Assembly (NCBI GenBank): GCA_023391175.1
Contig: JAEWBL010000496.1
Span: 1 to 5,031, forward strand
Reading direction: 5' to 3'
Source of the DNA: Pseudomonadota bacterium
GTDB taxonomy: Bacteria; Pseudomonadota; Alphaproteobacteria; Rhizobiales; Xanthobacteraceae
DNA length: 5,031 nucleotides
Both the position numbers and the translations under genes were made by a program. The notes under the pieces are model-generated. The model ran no database searches. It worked only from the letters and a program-made list of their open reading frames with translations, and was not told the origin of the DNA. Positions within the stretch are counted from its first letter, which is position 1, and every line of letters begins with the position of its first letter. Positions 1-5,031 of the stretch are shown one piece after another.

Positions 1-2
1 AG

Positions 3-1064
3 ATGAGGCTGGCGGGGGTCTCCATCGTCCGCGACGAAGCGGATATAATCGAAGCTTGGGTGCGTCATAATCTATTTTTCTTAGACCACCTTTACATTGT
101 CGACGACGGGAGTACCGACCAGACAACTCGCATCCTCGACATTCTGGTTACGGAAGGTCTTCCCATATCGGTGACTTCTGAAAAGTCACTGGCGGCTTAT
201 CATCAGGGCGAACGCACCACGGCCCTCATCGCCTACGCTATGGCAGCTGCATCCTGGGACTTCGTTTTCCCCCTGGATGGCGATGAGTTCATTGTTGCCG
301 AGGACCGTGCAGCGCTCGAGACGGACCTCGCAGCCATCGGCGGCTACCGGCTCGGTGGGCTGAACCCGCGTCACTACCTGATGACCGACGAGGACGACAT
401 CGAAGAGCCCTGCCCGCTGACCCGGCTGCGGCACGTGGCGGTGCATGAGCCCTACATCTTCAAGGTGGTCGTGCCGGGTCAGCTCGCCTGCGAGCGCGGC
501 TTCGCCATCGTCGATGGCAACCACCGGGCCACCAAGTGGGACGTCACCCTGCCGACGACGCTGCTTCCCAATGTCCAGCTTGCGCATTTCCCGGCCCGTT
601 CGGAAGCACAACTGGTGAGCAAGGGGATCGCCGGCTATCTCCGCTGGACCGCCCGGACCGACTTTTCCGAAGGCGCCCCGGACCGGATCCTGGAAGGAGT
701 GGGCATCCTGAAGGAGGAGTCGGACATCCGGGTGCGTGCGCTCGACCGGCTGGCGGAGGCCCTGGGTCCCGACCGGGGCGGCCGCCATGCGCGGCTCCAG
801 CCCTTCGTCGAGCGTCGCGGCGAGGTGCGCTACCCCGAGCTTGCCCGCATCTTCCCCTATCGCCGTGTGCTGTCGGCGACCGATGATCTCGTCCACGCCT
901 TCAAGGCGGCGCTCAACGAGAACAAGGAACTGCGGCAGGGCGATGCCACCATCTGGTCGCGCATGTCGCAGCTGTTCGCCCGGCGGCGGAAATCTCTGCG
1001 CAAGCGCCTCACCGCGCTCCGCGCCGGCCAGGATGTGCCGAAACAACCGCTTGGCTATTATTGA
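3..1064 (+). CDS. Glycosyltransferase family 2 protein (Glyco_tranf_2_4-like)
   Basis: Predicted 353-residue cytoplasmic glycosyltransferase with a GT-A fold, which would transfer a sugar from a nucleotide-sugar donor; donor and acceptor cannot be told. The N-terminus opens with a beta strand and a VRDEADIIEAWVRHN segment typical of the Glyco_tranf_2_4 group. DDGSTD follows at residues 34-39, then LDGDEF at 91-96, which carries the DxD-like metal and donor site (D92, D94). A GNHR motif lies near 172-175 and a LAHFPARS motif at 193-200. The C-terminal third is charged, with a basic tail (FARRRKSLRKRL). There is no signal peptide or membrane segment. The ATG at base 3 fits the usual family N-terminus, but the ribosome binding site lies outside the window, so an upstream start cannot be excluded. 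The first 300 bases or so are about 54% GC with rare codons (ATA, TTA, CTA), against about 67% for the next 300. The family call is firm; the biological role (surface polysaccharide or other glycan) is inference. Confidence 0.85.
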   Translation: MRLAGVSIVRDEADIIEAWVRHNLFFLDHLYIVDDGSTDQTTRILDILVTEGLPISVTSEKSLAAYHQGERTTALIAYAMAAASWDFVFPLDGDEFIVAEDRAALETDLAAIGGYRLGGLNPRHYLMTDEDDIEEPCPLTRLRHVAVHEPYIFKVVVPGQLACERGFAIVDGNHRATKWDVTLPTTLLPNVQLAHFPARSEAQLVSKGIAGYLRWTARTDFSEGAPDRILEGVGILKEESDIRVRALDRLAEALGPDRGGRHARLQPFVERRGEVRYPELARIFPYRRVLSATDDLVHAFKAALNENKELRQGDATIWSRMSQLFARRRKSLRKRLTALRAGQDVPKQPLGYY

Positions 1065-1075
1065 GGCATGCAATG

Positions 1076-1104
1076 GCGGAGCCGGGCAAAGGCCCCGGCT
1101 CCGC
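1076..1104. terminator. GC-rich hairpin between convergent genes, probable bidirectional terminator
   Basis: A perfect 11-bp inverted repeat, GCGGAGCCGGG (1076-1086) and CCCGGCTCCGC (1094-1104), encloses a 7-nt loop. It sits in the 54-bp gap between the stop codon of the glycosyltransferase (1064) and that of gatA (1119) and would form on either transcript. Neither side has a clear T run, so it may act as a barrier hairpin or work with Rho rather than as a classical intrinsic terminator. Confidence 0.55.
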
Positions 1105-1118
1105 TAGCGCCATCTACT

Positions 1119-2603
1119 TCAGGACTTCCACCACAGATCCTCGACCGGGAAGCGGCCCGCAGCCTCCTCGATCACCTCGGCGAGGGAGAAGAGCGTTCCT
1201 TCCTCGAACGGGCGGCCGATGAGCTGGAGCCCCAGCGGCAATCCGTCTGCCGAGAGGCCGGCGGGGACGGAGATGCCCGGCAGGCCGGCCATGTTCACCG
1301 TCACGGTGAAGACGTCGTTGAGATACATCTCCACCGGATCGGCCTTCAGCTTCTCGCCGATACCGAAGGCCGGCGACGGCGTCGCCGGGGTGAGCACGGC
1401 ATCGACGCCCTGCGCGAACGCGCGGTCGAAGTCGCGCTTGATGAGGCTGCGCACCTTCTGCGCGCGCAGGTAATAGGCATCATAATAGCCGGCGGACAGC
1501 ACGTAGGTGCCGATCATGATGCGGCGGCGCACTTCCGGGCCGAAGCCGGCGGCGCGGGTGTTCTCATACATCTCCACCACGTCCTTGCCCGGCACGCGGG
1601 CGCCGTAGCGCACGCCGTCATAACGGGCGAGGTTGGAGGAGGCTTCCGCCGGGGCGACAATGTAATAGGCCGGCAAAGCGTACTGAGTGTGCGGCAGCGA
1701 GATGTCGACGATCTCGGCGCCGGCCTCTTCCAACCACTTGGCGCCCTCGCGCCAGAGGGTGTCGATCTCGTCGGCCATGCCGTCCATGCGGTATTCGCGC
1801 GGAATGCCGATCTTCTTGCCCTTGATGGAGGCGCCCACCGCCTCCTCATAATCCGGCACCGGTCGATTGACGCAGGTGGAGTCCTTCGGATCGTAGCCGG
1901 CCATGGAGCGCAGCAGGATGGCCGCGTCGTTCACCGTGCGGGCAAACGGCCCGGCCTGGTCGAGGGACGAGGCGAAGGCGACGATGCCCCAGCGCGAGCA
2001 CCGGCCGTAGGTGGGCTTGATGCCGACCGTGCCGGTGAAGGCCGCCGGCTGGCGGATGGAGCCGCCCGTGTCGGTGCCGGTCGCTCCGGCGCACAGGAAG
2101 GCCGCCACCGCCGCCGCCGAGCCGCCGGACGAGCCGCCGGGCACGATGGGGGTGTCGTCTCCGTCGCGATGCCAGGGCGACACCACCGGCCCGAAGGCCG
2201 AGGTCTCGTTGGACGAGCCCATGGCGAACTCGTCATTGTTGAGCTTGCCGAGCATCACCGCGCCGTCCCGCCACAGGTGGGAGGTGACGGTGGATTCGTA
2301 CTGCGGCACGAAGTTCTCAAGGATCTTCGAGCAGGCCGTGGTGCGCACACCCTCGGTGGCAAACATGTCCTTGATGCCGAGGGGGATGCCCTCCAACGGC
2401 CCGGTGTCGCCGGAGGCAATGCGCTTGTCGCTCTCCCGCGCCATCTCCAGAGCTATGTCCGGGGTTTCGAGCACGTAGGCGTTGAGCGGGCGCGCCTCTT
2501 CCATGGCCTTCAGATAGGCCTCGGTGAGCTCGACGGAGGTGAACTCGCCCTGCGCAAGCCCCTCGCGCGCCTGGGTGAGGGTGAGCTTGGTGAGCTTGGT
2601 CAT
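1119..2603 (-). CDS. gatA: Asp-tRNA(Asn)/Glu-tRNA(Gln) amidotransferase subunit A
   Basis: GatA, 494 residues, is the glutaminase subunit of the cytoplasmic GatCAB complex. It releases ammonia from glutamine, which is used to convert mischarged Glu-tRNA(Gln) and/or Asp-tRNA(Asn) to the correct amidated form. The amidase-signature catalytic triad is visible: Lys78 in GIKDMF, the cis-serine Ser158 in [11 protein letters not shown], and the nucleophile Ser182 in [11 protein letters not shown]. These were assigned by matching the motifs to known GatA and amidase enzymes. Further conserved blocks are [14 protein letters not shown] (120-133), [13 protein letters not shown] (194-206) and [12 protein letters not shown] near the C-terminus. 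Length is normal for the family (about 480-495). The ATG overlaps the gatC stop as ATGA, implying translational coupling; GGTGG just upstream, inside gatC, can serve as the Shine-Dalgarno sequence. The gene ends convergently against the glycosyltransferase, with no gatB following. Confidence 0.97.
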   Translation of the reverse strand: MTKLTKLTLTQAREGLAQGEFTSVELTEAYLKAMEEARPLNAYVLETPDIALEMARESDKRIASGDTGPLEGIPLGIKDMFATEGVRTTACSKILENFVPQYESTVTSHLWRDGAVMLGKLNNDEFAMGSSNETSAFGPVVSPWHRDGDDTPIVPGGSSGGSAAAVAAFLCAGATGTDTGGSIRQPAAFTGTVGIKPTYGRCSRWGIVAFASSLDQAGPFARTVNDAAILLRSMAGYDPKDSTCVNRPVPDYEEAVGASIKGKKIGIPREYRMDGMADEIDTLWREGAKWLEEAGAEIVDISLPHTQYALPAYYIVAPAEASSNLARYDGVRYGARVPGKDVVEMYENTRAAGFGPEVRRRIMIGTYVLSAGYYDAYYLRAQKVRSLIKRDFDRAFAQGVDAVLTPATPSPAFGIGEKLKADPVEMYLNDVFTVTVNMAGLPGISVPAGLSADGLPLGLQLIGRPFEEGTLFSLAEVIEEAAGRFPVEDLWWKS

Positions 2604-2887
2604 TCCACCACCTTCGGCACGGTAAAGAAGCCACCCTCGGCATCGGGGGCGTTGGCGAGCACCTTCTCGGGGCAGTTTCCGTCGGTCACGGCATCCTCCC
2701 GCATGGGCAGCTCCACGGGAACGACGCTGGTCAGCGGCTCGACGCCGGAAACGTCGAGATCGGCCAGTTGCTCGACGAAATCGAGGATGGCGTTAAGCTC
2801 GTTCTGAAGGTGACCGAGTTCCTCTTCGCGCACTGCGATGCGTGCGAGATGGGCCACCCGGCGGACTGTCGCCTGATCGACGGACAT
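2600..2887 (-). CDS. gatC: Asp-tRNA(Asn)/Glu-tRNA(Gln) amidotransferase subunit C
   Basis: GatC, 95 residues, is the small subunit that wraps around and stabilises the GatA-GatB interface of the tRNA-dependent amidotransferase; it has no catalytic site. The N-terminal helix pair ([21 protein letters not shown], then [22 protein letters not shown]) and the extended C-terminal half ([36 protein letters not shown]) are typical of GatC, as is the length. The gene is first in a gatC-gatA operon with a 4-bp ATGA overlap. GGGAG lies 7 nt before the chosen ATG, which also gives the canonical [17 protein letters not shown] start. It is transcribed divergently from vapB. Confidence 0.96.
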   Translation of the reverse strand: MSVDQATVRRVAHLARIAVREEELGHLQNELNAILDFVEQLADLDVSGVEPLTSVVPVELPMREDAVTDGNCPEKVLANAPDAEGGFFTVPKVVE

Positions 2888-2894
2888 GAGTACG

Positions 2895-2899
2895 CTCCC
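2895..2899 (-). promoter_or_regulatory. gatC ribosome binding site
   Basis: GGGAG on the minus strand, 7 nt before the gatC ATG, is a good Shine-Dalgarno match. It supports the start at 2887. Confidence 0.6.
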
Positions 2900-2913
2900 A
2901 AAAGCTGCCCGCC

Positions 2914-2943
2914 GCTATAGCAAGGGGTATGCCGCGGTGGAAG
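2914..2943 (-). promoter_or_regulatory. candidate gatC promoter
   Basis: On the minus strand, CTTCCA (2943-2938) and TATAGC (2919-2914) are separated by 18 nt and lie about 27 nt upstream of the gatC start codon. The -10 is reasonable and the -35 matches only the CTT of the alphaproteobacterial CTTGAC consensus. Position and orientation fit gatCA; sequence support is modest. Confidence 0.3.
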
Positions 2944-2973
2944 GGTTTGGCGTGGGGAGAGGCGATCCGGACG

Positions 2974-3009
2974 GATGCGCGCATGCGCGATTTGCGCATC
3001 GAATGATGC
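2974..3009. promoter_or_regulatory. overlapping palindromes upstream of vapB, candidate VapBC operator
   Basis: Several inverted repeats are packed into 36 bp. They are a perfect 12-bp palindrome CGCGCATGCGCG (2978-2989), a pair of 7-bp arms GATGCGC (2974-2980) and GCGCATC (2994-3000), and GCATC-GAAT-GATGC (2996-3009). A TATTGT hexamer, a possible vapB -10, follows at 3010-3015, without a clear -35. VapB antitoxins generally bind palindromes at their own promoter, alone or as the VapBC complex, so an operator role is the natural reading. It is inferred from position and symmetry only. The region also lies upstream of gatC, on the far side of its candidate promoter. Confidence 0.45.
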
Positions 3010-3036
3010 TATTGTTCGTGCCAAGGCGATTTCATC

Positions 3037-3041
3037 AAAGG
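3037..3041 (+). promoter_or_regulatory. vapB ribosome binding site
   Basis: AAAGG lies 10 nt before the vapB ATG. It is a moderate Shine-Dalgarno match at slightly long spacing. No in-frame ATG or GTG exists between the upstream in-frame stop (3004-3006) and the chosen start. Confidence 0.4.
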
Positions 3042-3051
3042 CCAGCTCCAT

Positions 3052-3246
3052 ATGCGGACCACCCTCGCCATAGACGATGAGCTTCTCTCCAGGGCGCAGG
3101 CCTTGACCGGGATGACGGAGAAATCAGCGCTCGTGCGCGAGGCCCTGAAGGCGCTGATCGCACGGGAAAGCGCATTGCGCCTTGCGCGCCTCGGAGGGAG
3201 CGAACCCCAACTGACGCCGGTCCGCAGACGGCGGCCAGACGAATGA
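3052..3246 (+). CDS. vapB: Type II toxin-antitoxin antitoxin, VapB family
   Basis: This 64-residue protein has the layout of a VapB antitoxin (VapB_antitoxin / DUF2191 type). An N-terminal strand (RTTLAID, residues 2-8) is followed by two helices (DELLSRAQALTG, then EKSALVREALKALIARESALRLARLGG), as in ribbon-helix-helix-like DNA-binding dimers. The short C-terminal tail (SEPQLTPVRRRRPDE) is where such antitoxins usually contact and block the toxin. Expected role: neutralise VapC and repress its own operon. It overlaps vapC as ATGA, the standard coupled antitoxin-toxin order. The tail is arginine-rich (RRRR at residues 59-62), consistent with a flexible, protease-sensitive toxin-binding end. 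GC is about 67%, between that of vapC and ruvX. Family assignment rests on sequence pattern plus the linked PIN toxin. Confidence 0.88.
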   Translation: MRTTLAIDDELLSRAQALTGMTEKSALVREALKALIARESALRLARLGGSEPQLTPVRRRRPDE

Positions 3247-3608
3247 TTCTGGTCGATACCTCCATCTGGATCGACCACTTTCGCCAAGGGGAAATAAGGC
3301 TCGAGCAGGTACTGGCCGATGGCGCTGCGATGGTGCACCCCTTTGTCATCGGCGAACTGGCGCTTGGAAACTTGCGCCAGCGAGACGTCATTCTGGAAGC
3401 CCTCGCCGCATTGCCCCAGGCGACCGTTGCCGAGCCGGACGAGGTGCTTGGTCTCGTGACGGCCGAAGCTCTCTATGGTCGAGGGATTGGCTATGTGGAC
3501 GCCCACTTGATTGCGTCGGTTCGTTTGACGCCCGAAGCTGTTCTGTGGACGCGCGACAAGCGATTGGCAGCCATTGCAGAAGAACTGGGAATTGCGCTCG
3601 GGGTGTGA
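3243..3608 (+). CDS. vapC: Type II toxin-antitoxin toxin VapC, PIN-domain ribonuclease
   Basis: This 121-residue single PIN-domain protein is predicted to be a Mg2+-dependent endoribonuclease; VapC toxins cleave specific RNAs, often initiator tRNA or the sarcin-ricin loop of 23S rRNA. All four acidic positions are present: Asp5 in LVDTSIWIDHF, Glu38 in IGELALG, Asp86 in GYVDAHLIAS and Asp105 in LWTRDKRL. No key residue is missing and the length is typical, so the toxin looks intact. The target RNA cannot be deduced. The ATG is embedded in the vapB stop (ATGA), which supports co-translation with the antitoxin. Codon use is less GC-biased than in the neighbours (ATA, AGG and GTA occur early; about 59% GC by hand count), consistent with horizontal acquisition. 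The ruvX start lies 40 nt downstream on the same strand, with no terminator hairpin between. Confidence 0.93.
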   Translation: MILVDTSIWIDHFRQGEIRLEQVLADGAAMVHPFVIGELALGNLRQRDVILEALAALPQATVAEPDEVLGLVTAEALYGRGIGYVDAHLIASVRLTPEAVLWTRDKRLAAIAEELGIALGV

Positions 3609-3614
3609 TCCCCC

Positions 3615-3642
3615 TTGCCCCGCCCGACAATTCCTCTAACCC
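3615..3642 (+). promoter_or_regulatory. weak candidate ruvX promoter
   Basis: TTGCCC (3615-3620) and TAACCC (3637-3642) are 16 nt apart in the vapC-ruvX gap. If used, transcription would begin about at the ruvX ATG, giving a leaderless message, which would fit the absence of a Shine-Dalgarno sequence there. The -10 is poor, so this is tentative. Confidence 0.18.
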
Positions 3643-3648
3643 TCGCGC

Positions 3649-4167
3649 ATGGCTGACACGCCCCTTCCCGCCCCCGTCGGTCCGCTCGCGGACATCGCCG
3701 CCCTCCTGCCGCCGCGCGGCGCGCTCATCGGGCTCGATCTTGGTACGAAAACCATCGGCGTTGCGGGCTCAGACCCCGACCGGCGCATCGCGACCGTGAT
3801 CGAGACGGTGAAACGCACCAAATTCACCGCCGAGGCACAGCGGCTGGTCGCTCTGGCGGACGAGCGGCGGGCGGTGGCCTTCGTGCTGGGGCTGCCCCTG
3901 AACATGGACGGATCGGAAGGCCCCCGCGCGCAGGCGAGCCGGGCGTTTGCCCGCAATTTCGCGCGGCTGGCGGGAAGACCCATCGCCCTGTGGGACGAGC
4001 GCCTGTCCACGGCCGCCGTGGAGCGGGCGCTGATCTCGGCCGACATGAGCCGCGCGCGCCGGGCCGAGGTGGTGGACCAGCATGCAGCGGCCTTCATCCT
4101 TGAAGGCGCCCTCGGCTTCCTCGACCGCCTCGTGGAGAACCAAGAGGAAACCGACCGGGAGGATTGA
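3649..4167 (+). CDS. ruvX: Putative pre-16S rRNA nuclease / Holliday junction resolvase-like protein YqgF
   Basis: RuvX (YqgF) is a small cytoplasmic RNase H-fold nuclease, implicated in 16S rRNA 5'-end maturation and by homology in Holliday junction resolution. The 172-residue protein shows the family motifs in order: GLDLGTKTIGVA (Asp30), FVLGLPLNMDGSEGP (78-92), WDERLSTAAVE (Glu117) and EVVDQHAAAFIL (Asp143). The three acidic residues match the expected catalytic set. About 25 residues precede the first strand, somewhat more than in E. coli YqgF. The ATG is the first possible start after an in-frame TAA (3637-3639). No Shine-Dalgarno sequence precedes it. The gene follows vapC after 40 nt on the same strand and ends at a likely terminator. 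GC is about 72% by hand count over most of the gene. One oddity is Gly40 in GVAGSD, where many homologues have Val or another residue; this is probably neutral. Confidence 0.95.
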   Translation: MADTPLPAPVGPLADIAALLPPRGALIGLDLGTKTIGVAGSDPDRRIATVIETVKRTKFTAEAQRLVALADERRAVAFVLGLPLNMDGSEGPRAQASRAFARNFARLAGRPIALWDERLSTAAVERALISADMSRARRAEVVDQHAAAFILEGALGFLDRLVENQEETDRED

Positions 4168-4209
4168 TTCGGTCCGCTCCCGTTCCCGGCGGGTTCTCGC
4201 CCGGCCGCC

Positions 4210-4246
4210 GCCCCGTCCCGTTTCGGGACGATGGCGCTTTTCTTCT
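4210..4246 (+). terminator. intrinsic terminator after ruvX
   Basis: A perfect 7-bp stem, CGTCCCG (4214-4220) and CGGGACG (4224-4230), has a TTT loop. It can be extended by GCC (4210-4212) pairing with GGC (4233-4235) across a small internal loop. A pyrimidine tract CTTTTCTTCT (4237-4246) follows. It lies 43 nt after the ruvX stop and separates ruvX from the AEC transporter. Confidence 0.6.
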
Positions 4247-4344
4247 CCCGGCTCCGGGCCTAAAGCGGGCGCGCGGCAAATTCACACCGCCGCAGAGGAA
4301 TAATTGCCTGCCGCCGAACGACGGGCACGGTAAGCGTCTGCCCC

Positions 4345-5031
4345 ATGAGCCTCATCATCACGGCCCTCGTGCCGGTCTTCCTCATCATCGCCCTCGGCGC
4401 CGTGCTGCGGCGCATCCTCCTGAAGGATGCGGCCCATTGGGCGGCGCTGGAGAAGCTTACCTATTTCGTGCTGTTCCCGGCCCTGCTGGTGGTGTCCGCG
4501 GTGAAGGCCGACCTCAGCACGGTGAATGTCGTGGCAGTGGCCGGCGCGCTCATCGGCACGGTCATCCTTCTGTCGGGGCTCATCCTGCTCATGCACAGGC
4601 CGCTGATCGCGGCGCTTGCGGCGGACGGGCCCGGCTTCACCTCCCTGTTTCAGGGGGCGGTGCGCTGGAACACCTACATCGTGCTGGCGGTGGCGGGCGG
4701 CCTCTACGGCGCTGCGGGAATCACCATCGCAGCGCTGGCGCTGGTGGCGATGATCCCGGTGGTCAACGTCATCGCCGTGCTGGTGCTGGCCTCCTTCTCC
4801 GGCCGCCACCCGCCGACGTTCGCTTATGTGGCCGAGCAACTGGCGCGCAATCCCTACATCTGGGCGTGCTCGGCGGGCGCCCTGCTGAATGTAACGCACG
4901 CCCCGGTGCCGACCGTCCTGGTGGAGTTCGGCGATATTCTCGGCAAGGCCTCGCTGGCGCTGGGACTGCTGGTGGTCGGCGGCGGACTGATCCTCGATCG
5001 CCTGAAGCGGCCCCGCGCCATCGTGTTCGCC
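4345..5031 (+). CDS. AEC family transporter (auxin efflux carrier-like), partial at 3' end
   Basis: An open frame runs from ATG 4345 to the window edge without a stop, giving 229 codons of a family usually about 300-320 residues long. The product is a very hydrophobic inner-membrane protein. Likely membrane segments are at residues 3-22, 39-55, 62-83, 110-129, 130-151, 170-184 and 197-218. Family-like blocks are VPVFLIIALGAVLRR at the N-terminus, LEKLTYFVLFPALL (36-48), FQGAVRWNTYIVLAV (102-116), ARNPYIWACSAGALLN (167-182) and LGKASLALGLLVVGGGL (199-215). Members (Mem_trans / AEC) are secondary carriers, some exporting or importing organic acids such as malate or malonate; the bacterial 'auxin' label is historical and the substrate here is unknown. 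No in-frame ATG or GTG lies close upstream and no strong Shine-Dalgarno sequence precedes the ATG (GGTAAG at 4329-4334 is at best weak). Its own promoter probably lies in the 98 bp after the ruvX terminator. Confidence 0.9.
   Translation, partial: MSLIITALVPVFLIIALGAVLRRILLKDAAHWAALEKLTYFVLFPALLVVSAVKADLSTVNVVAVAGALIGTVILLSGLILLMHRPLIAALAADGPGFTSLFQGAVRWNTYIVLAVAGGLYGAAGITIAALALVAMIPVVNVIAVLVLASFSGRHPPTFAYVAEQLARNPYIWACSAGALLNVTHAPVPTVLVEFGDILGKASLALGLLVVGGGLILDRLKRPRAIVFA

Noticed and set aside
186..1073. Minus-strand open frame of 295 codons opposite the glycosyltransferase
   Set aside because: The plus strand encodes recognisable DDGSTD and DGDEF motifs; the antisense product shows no domain.
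1068..2807. Plus-strand open frame of 579 codons opposite gatA and gatC
   Set aside because: It lies antisense to two firmly identified genes. Its translation is rich in Gly, Ala, Arg, His and Val with no recognisable domain, as expected from the antisense of a high-GC gene.
2888..3051. A riboswitch or small RNA in the gatC-vapB gap
   Set aside because: The gap is short, and its structure is explained by palindromes of operator size. No known riboswitch motif was recognised.
3009..3506. Minus-strand open frame of 165 codons across vapB and vapC
   Set aside because: It is antisense to a clear, overlapping antitoxin-toxin pair with all PIN catalytic residues, and its translation has no recognisable family features.
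4294..4333. AGAGGAA followed by a TTG-initiated 9-codon frame upstream of the AEC gene, as a possible leader peptide
   Set aside because: The spacing from AGAGGAA to TTG is only 3 nt and the start codon is weak. The encoded peptide has no run of codons suggesting attenuation.
4282..4899. Minus-strand open frame of 205 codons opposite the AEC transporter
   Set aside because: Its Arg-, His- and Gln-rich composition is the mirror of a hydrophobic membrane protein gene. The plus-strand frame carries clear AEC family motifs and runs through the window end.

Overview
This window is ordinary high-GC chromosomal DNA. It looks alphaproteobacterial, most likely a Rhizobiales (Hyphomicrobiales) relative. 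That reading rests on GC-rich codon use, a gatC-gatA pair lying head-to-head near ruvX, and the protein sequences themselves; it is not a database match. No rRNA, tRNA, CRISPR array, insertion sequence or phage gene was seen.

Layout. (1) 3-1064, plus strand: a family 2 glycosyltransferase of the Glyco_tranf_2_4 type. It ends in a short convergent gap holding a strong GC-rich hairpin. (2) 2887-1119, minus strand: gatC then gatA, overlapping by ATGA. They encode two of the three subunits of the tRNA-dependent amidotransferase GatCAB; gatB is not in the window. (3) 2888-3051: a divergent intergenic region with a candidate gatC promoter and a cluster of overlapping palindromes just upstream of vapB. 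(4) 3052-3608, plus strand: a vapB-vapC type II toxin-antitoxin operon with an ATGA overlap. (5) 3649-4167, plus strand: ruvX/yqgF, followed by a probable intrinsic terminator. (6) 4345 to the right edge, plus strand: the first 229 codons of an AEC-family (auxin efflux carrier-like) membrane transporter, cut by the window end.

How the genes relate. gatCA (charging of Gln- or Asn-tRNA) and ruvX (a YqgF-fold RNase H-like nuclease) are conserved housekeeping genes. The vapBC module sits between them as an accessory element and is the most evolutionarily interesting part of the window. vapC is about 59% GC by hand count, against about 72% for most of ruvX. No terminator is visible between vapC and ruvX, so transcription from the autoregulated TA promoter could run into ruvX. 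The glycosyltransferase has a marked base-composition break near position 300. I found no convincing evidence of a wholly new system.
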